Of a stretch of DNA of 64,000 nt, positions 44,031-53,012 are shown piece by piece. This DNA comes from Ornithinibacillus caprae (GTDB taxonomy: Bacteria > Bacillota > Bacilli > Bacillales > Amphibacillaceae), in contig NZ_WOCA01000001.1 of NCBI RefSeq assembly GCF_009728145.1, forward strand, positions 434,001 through 498,000, read 5' to 3'. How positions within the stretch are numbered: the stretch's first letter is position 1; each line of letters begins with the position of its first letter. The position numbers were made by a program, and so were the translations under genes. Under the pieces are notes generated by a model that saw only the letters and a program-made list of their open reading frames with translations, did no database searches and was not told where the DNA came from.

Positions 44031-45509
44031 TTGGAAAAGGTTGATATTTTTAAAGATATTTCAAAGCGGACGGATGGAGATATTTATCTTGGGATTGTAG
44101 GAGCTGTCCGTACAGGTAAATCAACTTTTATTAAGAAATTCATGGAGTTGGTTGTACTGCCTAATATTGAAGATGAGAGTGAAAGAGTTCGCGCTCACGA
44201 TGAATTACCTCAAAGTGCTGCTGGAAAAACAATTATGACCACGGAACCTAAATTCATACCAAATCAAGCTGTAAGTGTTAATGTTGAAGATGGATTAGAT
44301 GTCAATGTTAGATTAGTAGATTGTGTAGGATATGCAGTGGAAGGGGCAAAAGGTTTTGAGGATGAAAATGGCCCACGAATGATTAATACTCCTTGGTATG
44401 AGGATCCTATTCCATTTCATGATGCTGCTGAAATCGGTACGAGGAAGGTAATTCAAGAGCATTCAACCATCGGTGTTGTTGTGACAACGGATGGAACAAT
44501 TGGTGAAATACCACGAAATGATTATGTAGAAGCAGAAGCTCGTGTCGTGGAAGAATTAAAAGAAGTAGGTAAACCATTCATTATGGTAGTTAATTCAGCC
44601 AAGCCTACAAGTCAAGAAACAGAATTATTAAGACAAGATCTAGCTGAAGAATATGACATTCCAGTACTCTCCATGAGTATAGAGCACATGACAGAGCATG
44701 ATGTCTATAATGTACTAAGAGAAGCTTTATATGAATTCCCAGTACTAGAAGTTAACGTAAATCTTCCTAGCTGGGTAATGGTCCTTCGAGAGGACCATTG
44801 GTTAAGAGAAAACTATCAAGAAGCTATCCAATCAACTGTAAAAGACATTAAACGTTTACGTGATGTTGATCAAATTGTAGGACATTTTGCAGACTATGAT
44901 TATATTGACAAAGCTAATTTAGCTGGAATGGAAATGGGAGAAGGTATTGCAGAGATTGACCTACATGCACCAGATTATTTATACGACCAGATCCTCAAAG
45001 AAATTGTTGGTGAAGAGATAAGAGGAAAGGATCACTTACTTGAATTAATGCAGGATTTTGCACATGCAAAGCGTGAATACGATCAAGTAGCTAGTGCGTT
45101 GAAAATGGTAAAGCAAACTGGATATGGAATTGCTGCTCCTGTGTTAGAGGATATGGAATTAGAAGAACCTGAAATCATTCGTCAGGGTTCAAGATTTGGA
45201 GTTCGCTTGAAAGCAGTTGCACCTTCCATTCATATGATAAAGGTTGAAGTTGAATCCGAGTTTGCCCCAATCATCGGTACTGAAAAACAGAGTGAAGAGC
45301 TTGTTAGATACTTAATGCAAGATTTTGAAGAAGATCCTTTATCTATATGGGAATCTGATATCTTCGGAAGATCATTAAGTTCGATTGTTCGTGAAGGAAT
45401 TCAAGCGAAAATTTCCTTGATGCCTGAAAATGCAAGATACAAGCTAAAAGACACACTAGAGCGTATTATAAATGAAGGTTCTGGTGGGTTGATAGCGATA
45501 ATCTTATAG
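44031..45509 (+). CDS. spoIVA: Spore coat base-layer ATPase SpoIVA
   Basis: A morphogenetic ATPase that polymerises on the forespore surface as the basement layer of the coat. The 492-residue protein has Walker A GAVRTGKS at 24-31 and the TRAFAC-type switch DCVGY and an NSAKP segment; the C terminus MPENARYKLKDTLERIINEG is the highly conserved localisation region. The frame is open from 44004, but the TTG at 44031 has GGGAGGGG upstream and gives MEKVDIFKDI, matching the B. subtilis start and length. Confidence 0.96.
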   Translation: MEKVDIFKDISKRTDGDIYLGIVGAVRTGKSTFIKKFMELVVLPNIEDESERVRAHDELPQSAAGKTIMTTEPKFIPNQAVSVNVEDGLDVNVRLVDCVGYAVEGAKGFEDENGPRMINTPWYEDPIPFHDAAEIGTRKVIQEHSTIGVVVTTDGTIGEIPRNDYVEAEARVVEELKEVGKPFIMVVNSAKPTSQETELLRQDLAEEYDIPVLSMSIEHMTEHDVYNVLREALYEFPVLEVNVNLPSWVMVLREDHWLRENYQEAIQSTVKDIKRLRDVDQIVGHFADYDYIDKANLAGMEMGEGIAEIDLHAPDYLYDQILKEIVGEEIRGKDHLLELMQDFAHAKREYDQVASALKMVKQTGYGIAAPVLEDMELEEPEIIRQGSRFGVRLKAVAPSIHMIKVEVESEFAPIIGTEKQSEELVRYLMQDFEEDPLSIWESDIFGRSLSSIVREGIQAKISLMPENARYKLKDTLERIINEGSGGLIAIIL

Positions 45510-45522
45510 AAAAACAAAAATG

Positions 45523-45560
45523 AGTAGCGGCTGTTTAAACGCAGCTGCTTTTTTGTTGTT
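45523..45560 (+). terminator. Terminator after spoIVA
   Basis: AGCGGCTG and CAGCTGCT (one G-T pair) with an A-rich left flank and a TTTTTTGTTGTTTTT tail. Confidence 0.8.
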
Positions 45561-45900
45561 TTTAAAAATTATACTGAGCGTAAAAGATGTGAATGCGGAG
45601 TAACTTGAAATGTTGGCTTGTGCTGGAAGGGAAAGCGTAGTATTCAGCCATAGCGGTATTATAGCAATCGTTTCGAAAGACGGAAGAAAATTAAAACCTA
45701 CGCTAGGGTTATTGTGCATTTTACACATAATAGCGGTAAAAAATTACGTGAAACTAGAAGGAAATCTTATACTAAGCATCGAATATAGGTATAGGATTAA
45801 CATATAATTATTCTACTAAGTTTAAAAACAAGTTACATTTTTTAAGTAGAAAACTATAACAAAATCCGAAAAAATAGTGATTTTTTGTTGAATTTTGTAG
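45561..45900. other. Intergenic region without a convincing gene
   Basis: Frames of 60-75 codons exist on both strands (45610-45807 + and 45504-45728 -), but neither has family features. The + frame has only a weak GCGGAG site. The segment around 45633-45661 (GGGAAAGCGTAGT, then CAGCC, then AGCGG) resembles, from memory, short GAAAGCGAAGT...AGCGG sequences scattered through Bacillaceae intergenic DNA. It may be a decayed copy of such an element. Confidence 0.4.
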
Positions 45901-45982
45901 CAATCTCGGTTAATATTAGCGTTGTCACTATTGAAATTAGTGACTTTATAGTATAAATAATGGTAAATTGGTAAACAAATGA

Positions 45983-45991
45983 TGATATAAT
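45983..45991 (+). promoter_or_regulatory. Candidate extended -10 promoter of hbs
   Basis: TGATATAAT is an exact extended -10 (TGN-TATAAT) 45 bp before hbs. A second possible promoter starts with TTGTCA at 45922; its spacer contains the perfect inverted repeat GTCACTA/TAGTGAC (45924-45944). Confidence 0.5.
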
Positions 45992-46035
45992 TTGTTCCAA
46001 TACGACCCGAAACTTTTTGGGAGGAGGTGAATGTC

Positions 46036-46308
46036 ATGAACAAAACAGATTTAGTAAATGCAGTTGCTGAAAAAAGCGAGCTTTCTAAAAAAGATGCAAC
46101 AAAAGCTGTTGATGCAGTATTCGAAGCTGTCATGGATTCACTTAAAAATGGTGAAAAAGTACAGTTAATCGGGTTTGGTAATTTCGAGGTACGTGAGCGT
46201 TCTGCACGTAAAGGTCGTAATCCACAAACTGGAGAAGAAATCGAAATTCCTGCAAGTAAAGTTCCTGCTTTTAAACCAGGAAAAGCCCTTAAAGATAGCG
46301 TAAAATAA
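46036..46308 (+). CDS. hbs: DNA-binding protein HU (HBsu)
   Basis: The main nucleoid protein, a histone-like homodimer. The 90-residue sequence shows [20 protein letters not shown], the [20 protein letters not shown] beta arm that inserts into the DNA minor groove, and the [11 protein letters not shown] end. A GTG at 46027 is in frame but is part of the ribosome site GGAGGAGGTG; ATG 46036 matches the family start. Its place between spoIVA and mtrB follows B. subtilis, but mtrA is missing. Confidence 0.97.
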   Translation: MNKTDLVNAVAEKSELSKKDATKAVDAVFEAVMDSLKNGEKVQLIGFGNFEVRERSARKGRNPQTGEEIEIPASKVPAFKPGKALKDSVK

Positions 46309-46322
46309 TACGTACATAGGGT

Positions 46323-46354
46323 AAAAAAGGGTGCGTTTTTTCGCACCCTTTTTT
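46323..46354 (+). terminator. Terminator after hbs
   Basis: AAAAAAGGGTGCG and CGCACCCTTTTTT are perfect 13-bp arms around six T, an exceptionally strong hairpin suited to a highly expressed gene. Confidence 0.93.
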
Positions 46355-46432
46355 CATTACATAAAGTCTTTTAGTAAATATATTTAGGATATTCCTAGTG
46401 TTGACAAACGATACCTATAAGGAGGAAGGATA

Positions 46433-46648
46433 ATGGAAAATAAATACGATTACTTCGTGATTAAGGCACTTGAAAATGGCGTAAATGTTATTGGACTTAC
46501 AAGGGGTTCTGATACAAGATTCCATCATTCAGAAAAACTCGACAAAGGTGAGGTTATGATCGCTCAATTCACCGAGCATACTTCTGCTGTAAAGGTTAGA
46601 GGTAAGGCTATTATCAAAACAAGCCATGGAGAAATAAGGAATGAATAA
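46433..46648 (+). CDS. mtrB: Trp RNA-binding attenuation protein TRAP
   Basis: An 11-mer ring protein that binds tryptophan and then (G/U)AG repeats in trp mRNA leaders to cause attenuation. The 71-residue sequence shows the family core [34 protein letters not shown] and [16 protein letters not shown], with the Lys/Arg RNA-contact residues. RBS AAGGAGG. In B. subtilis it forms an operon with folE (mtrA); here it stands alone after hbs, and the trp operon it would control is not in the window. Confidence 0.95.
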   Translation: MENKYDYFVIKALENGVNVIGLTRGSDTRFHHSEKLDKGEVMIAQFTEHTSAVKVRGKAIIKTSHGEIRNE

Positions 46649-46752
46649 CTAGTACACCAAAAATCTATTAGAATTAATTATCTTACATACATAAAATTAT
46701 GCTATAATAACAAATGCAAGAAGGAATGCTTGAAAGGGCTAAGGTGATTACG

Positions 46753-47511
46753 TTGCATACTACTAGAAATGAAATACAGCATCTTAAGATTTTGGTTGAA
46801 AAGCAAATAAATCATTCATATCTTAAAAAGTATATACAAAAGCCCGTTATTGATGAACAAAAAATACTTTTTTTACATACAATCTTATCTAATGCTTCCA
46901 TCCCTTCTCACAAAAAAGAACGATATTTGATTACTACGATGTTAGTACAAATTGCTCTTGATACGCATGAGCTTGTTCCTGAAAGAATTGATGTTGAAGA
47001 AGGTACAACTGAAATGATACAGGGGCAATTAAATGTATTAGCAGGGGATTATTATAGTGGCCTATATTATTTTTTATTATCCGAACTAGACGATGTTGAA
47101 ATGATTCAGATTCTAGCTACTGCTATAAAGAAAATTAATGAACTTAAAATGATTAACTATTATTTAGACACGGGTTCTTTAACGGAATATCTAAATAATA
47201 GGAAGCGAATTGAGTCATTATTAATTACAGAAGTTGCAGAGTATGTTCATGAAACGTCCTTAAATAGGTTTGCTGAAGAGTGGATAATAACGAATGTGCT
47301 TTATTGTGAAATAAACAAGCTAACGAATGGTACGACCAAGATACTAGGGAAGTTCATTCAACATATAGATGATGATCAACTACTTTCAGAGAAAGTAGAT
47401 AACATTAAACGTATGATAGAAGAGATTCCTGATCAATATAACGTGATAAAGGACTGTGTAATGGAAAAAATCACGGAGGAATTCACTAATACGACATGGG
47501 AGAATGATTAG
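46753..47511 (+). CDS. hepS: Heptaprenyl diphosphate synthase component I
   Basis: The small regulatory subunit (HepS/GerCA) that pairs with HepT to make heptaprenyl diphosphate, the menaquinone-7 side chain. The 252-residue protein contains the conserved [20 protein letters not shown] and [11 protein letters not shown] blocks. The frame is open from 46714, but a TATAAT at 46703-46708 places transcription start at about 46715. The TTG at 46753 follows AAGGTGA and aligns with the B. subtilis N terminus at equal length. menG begins 1 bp after the stop. Confidence 0.88.
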   Translation: MHTTRNEIQHLKILVEKQINHSYLKKYIQKPVIDEQKILFLHTILSNASIPSHKKERYLITTMLVQIALDTHELVPERIDVEEGTTEMIQGQLNVLAGDYYSGLYYFLLSELDDVEMIQILATAIKKINELKMINYYLDTGSLTEYLNNRKRIESLLITEVAEYVHETSLNRFAEEWIITNVLYCEINKLTNGTTKILGKFIQHIDDDQLLSEKVDNIKRMIEEIPDQYNVIKDCVMEKITEEFTNTTWEND

Positions 47512-47512
47512 G

Positions 47513-48217
47513 ATGTCTGGACAATCAAAAGAAGAACGTGTACACAATGTATTTGAAAAAATATATCATAAATACGATTCCATGAATTCGATTATATCTT
47601 TTCAAAGACATAAGGCTTGGCGAAAAGATGTTATGAAACAAATGAATGTTACTCCAGGTTCTGATGCACTGGATGTTTGCTGCGGTACAGGAGACTGGTC
47701 GATAGCTTTAGCAGAAGTTACATGGAAGGATGGCAAAGTAATCGGTTTAGATTTTAGCGAAAACATGCTATCTGTAGCCAAGGACAAAAATAGGGATCTC
47801 CAATATGATCACCTTGAATTTATTCATGGGAATGCAATGGATCTTCCTTTTGAAGATAATTCATTTGATTATGTTACAATTGGATTTGGATTACGAAATG
47901 TTCCAGATTATATGACAGTTTTAAAAGAAATGTATCGGGTAGTTAAACCAAATGGCAAGGTTGTATGTCTAGAAACTTCGCAGCCGACACTTTTTGGCTT
48001 CAGACAACTGTATTACCTTTACTTTCGATTTATCATGCCTCTATTTGGTAGGTTATTTGCTAGAAGTTATAAGGAATATGCTTGGTTGCATGAGTCAGCA
48101 AAGAATTTTCCGGATAAAAATGAATTGAAAAACATGTTTTTAGAAGCAGGTTTTTCTCGTGTAGATGTGAAAAGTTATACGGGTGGAGTAGCCGCCATGC
48201 ATATGGGACATAAATAA
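47513..48217 (+). CDS. menG: Demethylmenaquinone methyltransferase
   Basis: The SAM-dependent C-methyltransferase (UbiE/MenG family) for the last step of menaquinone synthesis. In the 234-residue protein the SAM site is [17 protein letters not shown] (about 49-65), followed by GLDFSENML and [19 protein letters not shown] 47504 is also in frame but lies inside hepS; ATG 47513 has GGGAGA nine bases upstream and fits the family start. It sits between the two heptaprenyl synthase subunit genes, as in B. subtilis. Confidence 0.95.
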   Translation: MSGQSKEERVHNVFEKIYHKYDSMNSIISFQRHKAWRKDVMKQMNVTPGSDALDVCCGTGDWSIALAEVTWKDGKVIGLDFSENMLSVAKDKNRDLQYDHLEFIHGNAMDLPFEDNSFDYVTIGFGLRNVPDYMTVLKEMYRVVKPNGKVVCLETSQPTLFGFRQLYYLYFRFIMPLFGRLFARSYKEYAWLHESAKNFPDKNELKNMFLEAGFSRVDVKSYTGGVAAMHMGHK

Positions 48218-48255
48218 TTACAAAATAGTATTTTTAAAACTCAAAGGTGAAATTC

Positions 48256-49230
48256 ATGAAATTAGCTAAGACATACAGTTATCTGAAAAAGGATTTAGAC
48301 ATAATTGAAGAGGCATTGGCAGATGTTATTCAAGCCGAGCACCCTGTATTAAGAGAAGCTTCTACTCAATTGCTAAAGGCAGGTGGAAAACGAATTCGAC
48401 CTGTTTTTGTTTTGCTATCTGGTCAATTTGGTCAGAAGTTTGATATAGAGAAGATTAAAACGGTTGCTATTTCGTTAGAACTAATTCATATGGCGACTTT
48501 AGTCCATGATGATGTTATTGATGATGCAGAGTTACGACGGGGAAAACCAACAGTAAAGAAAAACTATGGAAATCAAGTAGCTATGTATACTGGAGACTAT
48601 ATATTAGCAAGAGCTTTAGAAAATATAACTTCCATAAAGGATTCCGCTATTCATCGTACGCTATCCAAAGCATTGGTTGAAGTTAGTCTAGGCGAAATTG
48701 AGCAAATGAAGGATAAGTTTAATTGGAATCAGAATTTCCGTACGTATTTACGTCGTATAAAGCGAAAAACCGCACTATTAATAGCGATTAGTTGTAAATT
48801 AGGAGCTATTACTTCAGGGCTATCTGACAAAGAAATAAATTATCTCTACCAATATGGCTATAATATTGGCATGTCCTATCAAATTATTGATGATATATTA
48901 GACTTTACTTCATCTCCTGAGAAATTAGGAAAACCAGCTGGAAATGATTTAATACAAGGGAATATTACATTACCAGTATTGATCGCACGGCAAGATGCTT
49001 CCTTTAATCAGTTATTATTAAAAACGTTTGATGGGAAATCATCTGTTTCTAATGATGACATGGTGGTAATAATCAATGCTCTTAAACAAACCGATGCCAT
49101 TGATAGGTCTTATGAAATTAGTGATATATATTTAAACAAAGCTATTCATAATGTAAACAAATTACCGGAGGGTAAATCAAAACAAACGTTAATAAATATA
49201 GCAAAAATTATAGGAAAAAGAACTTCATAA
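48256..49230 (+). CDS. hepT: Heptaprenyl diphosphate synthase component II
   Basis: The catalytic subunit of the trans-prenyltransferase (324 residues). The two Asp-rich motifs are visible: LVHDDVIDDAELRRG (first) and YQIIDDILDF (second), together with GGKRIRPVF near residue 47. ATG 48256 has AAAGGTGA six bases upstream; GTG 48247 is part of that site. With HepS it sets the C35 chain length of menaquinone. Confidence 0.95.
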   Translation: MKLAKTYSYLKKDLDIIEEALADVIQAEHPVLREASTQLLKAGGKRIRPVFVLLSGQFGQKFDIEKIKTVAISLELIHMATLVHDDVIDDAELRRGKPTVKKNYGNQVAMYTGDYILARALENITSIKDSAIHRTLSKALVEVSLGEIEQMKDKFNWNQNFRTYLRRIKRKTALLIAISCKLGAITSGLSDKEINYLYQYGYNIGMSYQIIDDILDFTSSPEKLGKPAGNDLIQGNITLPVLIARQDASFNQLLLKTFDGKSSVSNDDMVVIINALKQTDAIDRSYEISDIYLNKAIHNVNKLPEGKSKQTLINIAKIIGKRTS

Positions 49231-49310
49231 GCTTATTGTTATTTTTCGGAAAGTTTGATAGAATTTAAAACGGTTACAAAAAGAATCTACATAAAAAATG
49301 AGGTGTAATT

Positions 49311-49757
49311 GTGGAGAAAACATTTTTAATGGTTAAACCTGATGGCGTACAGCGCAATCTAGTAGGGGAAATAGTTAATCGTTTTGAAAAGAAGGGCTTT
49401 ACATTAGTTGGTGCAAAACTAATGCAAATATCAGATGAGTTAGCAAAGGAACATTATGGAGAGCATAAAGAAAGACCTTTCTTTGGCGAATTAGTAGATT
49501 TTATAACTTCAGGCCCAGTATTTGCTATGGTATGGGAAGGCGAGAATGTGATTAAATCTGCACGTGAAATGATGGGTAAAACTAATCCTTCTGAAGCTGC
49601 ACCTGGAACTGTTCGTGGTGATTTTGGCGTAACAGTAGGTAAAAATATTATTCACGGTTCCGATTCACCAGAAAGCGCTGAGAGAGAAATTAACCTTTTC
49701 TTTGACGCAAACGAACTTATAACATATACGAAACAAGAAAGTACTTGGATTTATTAG
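49311..49757 (+). CDS. ndk: Nucleoside diphosphate kinase
   Basis: Transfers the gamma phosphate between nucleoside triphosphates and diphosphates through a phospho-histidine. The 148-residue protein shows [18 protein letters not shown] at the start and the active-site [16 protein letters not shown] with the catalytic His at about 115. The GTG start follows GAGGTG. It comes after hepT, as in B. subtilis, and ends before a GC-rich terminator. Confidence 0.96.
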   Translation: MEKTFLMVKPDGVQRNLVGEIVNRFEKKGFTLVGAKLMQISDELAKEHYGEHKERPFFGELVDFITSGPVFAMVWEGENVIKSAREMMGKTNPSEAAPGTVRGDFGVTVGKNIIHGSDSPESAEREINLFFDANELITYTKQESTWIY

Positions 49758-49760
49758 TAG

Positions 49761-49792
49761 AAAGCGCCTCCGTTAGAAGCGGGGGCTTTTCA
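49761..49792 (+). terminator. Terminator after ndk
   Basis: CCTCCG pairs with CGGGGG (one T-G pair), with AAAG/CTTT outside, followed by T. Transcription of the menaquinone side-chain cluster probably ends here. Confidence 0.75.
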
Positions 49793-49828
49793 TTTACAAT
49801 AACTTATGCTAAGTAAAGAGGAAGAATT

Positions 49829-50602
49829 ATGACAGATGAATATATAGAGTTTATAGCACGAATTAAATGTAAATTAGGTATTGATTTGACGTTGTACAAA
49901 GAAGCACAAATGAAACGCAGGCTCACCTCCTTAAGAGATAAACGAGGCTTCACTAATTTTGATGATTATTATAACGCAATGGAACAAGATAACGATTTAT
50001 TAGTAGAATTTGCTGATCGAATCACGATTAATGTTTCTGAATTTTTTCGTAATCCTAAACGTTGGGATGTTTTAATTCAAAAAGTAATACCGATGTTAGC
50101 AAATACAAAACGAAGTCTAACAATTTGGAGTGCTGCCTGTTCGACAGGGGAAGAACCATACAGCATAGCCCTTATTATGCGTGAGTATTTCCCACAATTA
50201 TCATTGAAGCTTATAGCAACAGATATCGATGATAATGTAATAAGTAAAGCCAAAATGGGTAAATACCAATCCTCCGCACTTAAGGATTTGCCGCTAGAAT
50301 TGAGAGATAAGTATTTTCAATTAGTTAATGGGTATTACGAGCTCGATGAGTCGATTAAAAAAATGGTACAATTCAAAAAACATAATTTACTAGAAGACGC
50401 TTATCCTAAAAATGTTGATTTAATTATTTGCAGAAATGTTTTAATCTACTTCACTGATCAGGCGAAGGATAAAATATATACTGATTTTTCAAAGGCTTTA
50501 CAATCCGATGGAGTATTGTTCGTAGGGAGTACTGAACAAATATTTTCACCGAGTAAATATGGATTGCATTTATTAGACACATTTTTTTATCAAAAAGATT
50601 AA
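49829..50602 (+). CDS. cheR: Chemotaxis protein methyltransferase CheR
   Basis: Methylates glutamates of chemoreceptors with SAM. The 257-residue protein has the N-terminal helical domain and RITINVSEFFRNPKRWDVL, followed by the SAM site WSAACSTGEEPYSIALIM and LIICRNVLIYF. The ATG follows AGAGGAAG. In B. subtilis it is the first gene of the aro supraoperon region; here a terminator separates it from aroC. Confidence 0.95.
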   Translation: MTDEYIEFIARIKCKLGIDLTLYKEAQMKRRLTSLRDKRGFTNFDDYYNAMEQDNDLLVEFADRITINVSEFFRNPKRWDVLIQKVIPMLANTKRSLTIWSAACSTGEEPYSIALIMREYFPQLSLKLIATDIDDNVISKAKMGKYQSSALKDLPLELRDKYFQLVNGYYELDESIKKMVQFKKHNLLEDAYPKNVDLIICRNVLIYFTDQAKDKIYTDFSKALQSDGVLFVGSTEQIFSPSKYGLHLLDTFFYQKD

Positions 50603-50609
50603 TTGCTTA

Positions 50610-50645
50610 ACTCTTATCCTTGTTTCGGATAAGAGTGTTTTATTT
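50610..50645 (+). terminator. Terminator after cheR
   Basis: ACTCTTATCC and GGATAAGAGT are perfect 10-bp arms followed by GTTTTATTTTT. Confidence 0.82.
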
Positions 50646-50734
50646 TTCTAATTTAGTTTGTAAAAATATGATTTCAATATAATTAGTAGAATGTGCTATA
50701 GTTAAAGCTAGATTATATCAAGGAGGTAAAACGA

Positions 50735-51901
50735 TTGAGATATTTAACTGCAGGCGAATCACACGGGAAGCAATTAACTACCATTATTGAAGGACTACCA
50801 GCACAAATGCCTCTATTACGAGAAGATATCAATGAATCTTTGTTACGAAGACAAAAGGGATATGGGCGCGGCAAAAGAATGCAAATCGAAAAAGACCTTG
50901 TTGAGATTATGAGCGGTGTTAGACATGGATATACATTAGGTTCACCGGTTTCACTTGTTATTCATAATGATGATTTTAAACATTGGACAGATATTATGGG
51001 AGAGGACCCTATTTCAGACGATACCAAATTACGAAGAATAGTAACGAAGCCTCGGCCTGGTCATGCAGATTTAAATGGAGCATTAAAGTATGGGCACCGA
51101 GATATGCGTAATGTATTAGAGCGTTCTTCGGCACGAGAAACTGCTGCACGTGTTGCAGCAGGTGCGGTTGCAAAAACGCTTTTAAGGCACTTAGACATAG
51201 AGATTTGTGGTTATGTAAAAGAGATTGCAGGAATCAAAGCAACTGATCAGCCTACTATGACAATGATAGAAAAGGTAGGGGTTTCAGAGGCTTCACCTGT
51301 ACGAACATTAGATAAAAATGTTGAACAACAGATGATGGATGCAATTGATCAAGCGAAAAAAGACGGAGACTCTATTGGTGGAGTGACGGAAGTCTGTGTG
51401 GAAGGCATGCCAGCTGGAATTGGATCATATGTACACTATGATCGGAAATTAGATAGTAGAATAGCTGGTTCCGTAGTAAGTATTAATGCCTTTAAGGGTG
51501 TTGAGTTTGGAATTGGCTTTGAAGCTGCACGAAAAAATGGAAGTGAGGTTCATGATGAAATTTTATGGGACAAAGACCATGGATATTACCGAAAGACTAA
51601 TCGTCTGGGTGGATTTGAGGGTGGCATGACCACTGGCATGCCTCTCATTATTAAAGGAATAATGAAACCAATTCCAACACTTTATAAACCATTACAAAGT
51701 GTTGATATCGAAACAAAAGAACCATTTCATGCAAGTATTGAGCGATCTGATTCCTGTGCTGTTCCAGCAGCTGCTGTTGTGATGGAGCATGTAGTAGCAT
51801 TTGAGCTTGCGAAAGCTATATTAGAGCAATTCCCACATGATCAATTTCCGAAGCTCAAGCAGGCATTAGAATCATATCGAAATGAAATAAGGTGTTTTTG
51901 A
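50735..51901 (+). CDS. aroC: Chorismate synthase
   Basis: Converts 5-enolpyruvylshikimate-3-phosphate to chorismate with reduced FMN (called AroF in B. subtilis). In the 388-residue protein the family blocks [31 protein letters not shown], and the [17 protein letters not shown] signature are clear. The TTG start follows AAGGAGGT at a spacing of six. Upstream TGCTATAGT at about 50695 could be an extended -10. Its stop overlaps aroB by one base. Confidence 0.96.
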   Translation: MRYLTAGESHGKQLTTIIEGLPAQMPLLREDINESLLRRQKGYGRGKRMQIEKDLVEIMSGVRHGYTLGSPVSLVIHNDDFKHWTDIMGEDPISDDTKLRRIVTKPRPGHADLNGALKYGHRDMRNVLERSSARETAARVAAGAVAKTLLRHLDIEICGYVKEIAGIKATDQPTMTMIEKVGVSEASPVRTLDKNVEQQMMDAIDQAKKDGDSIGGVTEVCVEGMPAGIGSYVHYDRKLDSRIAGSVVSINAFKGVEFGIGFEAARKNGSEVHDEILWDKDHGYYRKTNRLGGFEGGMTTGMPLIIKGIMKPIPTLYKPLQSVDIETKEPFHASIERSDSCAVPAAAVVMEHVVAFELAKAILEQFPHDQFPKLKQALESYRNEIRCF

Positions 51902-52986
51902 TGAAAAAACTTTCCATAAAATCAAGCTCACATTCCTATCCTGTTTATATCGGAGAAAATATTCGTTTTAATTTGTCAAATCTTGTGCGGAAAAGTTATT
52001 CTTCTTTTTTGATTATTACGGATGAAAATGTAGGTGGTTTGTATTTAGATGATGTGAAACAATCGATAGGTATATCAGACAATATTCATCATGTAGTTAT
52101 ACCTGCAGGCGAACAATCAAAAAATATTCAATCATTCTATGCACTTCATACGAAAGCAATGGAATATGGATTAGATCGTAATTCGTTAATTATCGCGCTG
52201 GGTGGTGGTGTAATTGGGGACTTGGCTGGATTTGTTGCAGCTACATTTATGCGAGGGATTGATTACATCCAGGTTCCTACTACTATTTTAGCACATGATA
52301 GCAGTGTTGGTGGTAAGGTTGCAATAAATCATGAATTAGGTAAGAATTTAATTGGGAATTTCTACTCACCAAGGTCTGTAATATATGATGTTACTACGTT
52401 GCATACGTTACCTTTAAAAGAAATACGTTCTGGTTATGCAGAGTTAATTAAAGAAGCATTATTGGCAGACCAAGAATTGTTTCAGGATATACTACAAACA
52501 AATTTAGACTCCCTATCAAATAGTAAGCTAATTGAACATTTAAAGAAAGGGATTCATATCAAAGCAAAAATTGTAGAACAGGATGAGCGTGAAACAGGTA
52601 GTCGAAAGTATCTCAATCTTGGCCATACACTTGGCCATGGGTTAGAAGCGGAACTTGGATATGGAGCGATTACCCACGGTGAAGCAGTAGCAATTGGTTT
52701 ATTATTTGCACTATATGTTAGTGAAAAAGAATTTTCTAATAACTTAGCATTTGAGAACGTATTTCATTGGTTTCATAGAAATCAATATCCATTACATATT
52801 CAAAATATGGATGTCAATGCACTGTTGGACCGAATGAGATTGGATAAGAAGACTCTTATGCAAAGGATCCAGATGATTCTACTAAAAAAAATATCTGAAC
52901 CGCAAATAATGGAGTTTGATAATTATAAATTGGAACAGTACATAACAGGATTTATTTCATATTTGAATGACAGGATGACAAGTTAA
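51901..52986 (+). CDS. aroB: 3-dehydroquinate synthase
   Basis: Cyclises DAHP to 3-dehydroquinate, with NAD and a divalent metal (361 residues). The NAD/metal region shows IALGGGVIGDLAGFVAATF and VPTTILAHDSSVGGKVAIN; NLGHTLGHGLEAELGYG and HGEAVAIGL carry metal-binding histidines. ATG 51901 shares one base with the aroC stop and has AAGGTG six bases upstream; GTG 51892 is less likely. Next gene is aroA after 26 bp. Confidence 0.95.
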   Translation: MKKLSIKSSSHSYPVYIGENIRFNLSNLVRKSYSSFLIITDENVGGLYLDDVKQSIGISDNIHHVVIPAGEQSKNIQSFYALHTKAMEYGLDRNSLIIALGGGVIGDLAGFVAATFMRGIDYIQVPTTILAHDSSVGGKVAINHELGKNLIGNFYSPRSVIYDVTTLHTLPLKEIRSGYAELIKEALLADQELFQDILQTNLDSLSNSKLIEHLKKGIHIKAKIVEQDERETGSRKYLNLGHTLGHGLEAELGYGAITHGEAVAIGLLFALYVSEKEFSNNLAFENVFHWFHRNQYPLHIQNMDVNALLDRMRLDKKTLMQRIQMILLKKISEPQIMEFDNYKLEQYITGFISYLNDRMTS

Positions 52987-53012
52987 TATAGAACAATAGA
53001 AGGGTGAGATAA

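Noticed and set aside
45504-45807. Small frames of 65 (+) and 74 (-) codons downstream of spoIVA
   Set aside because: Only a weak ribosome site, no recognisable family, and one overlaps the spoIVA terminator. Kept only as an unexplained region.
45822-46346. 174-codon frame on the - strand over hbs
   Set aside because: It is the shadow of hbs, its promoter region and its terminator; HU is unmistakable on the + strand.
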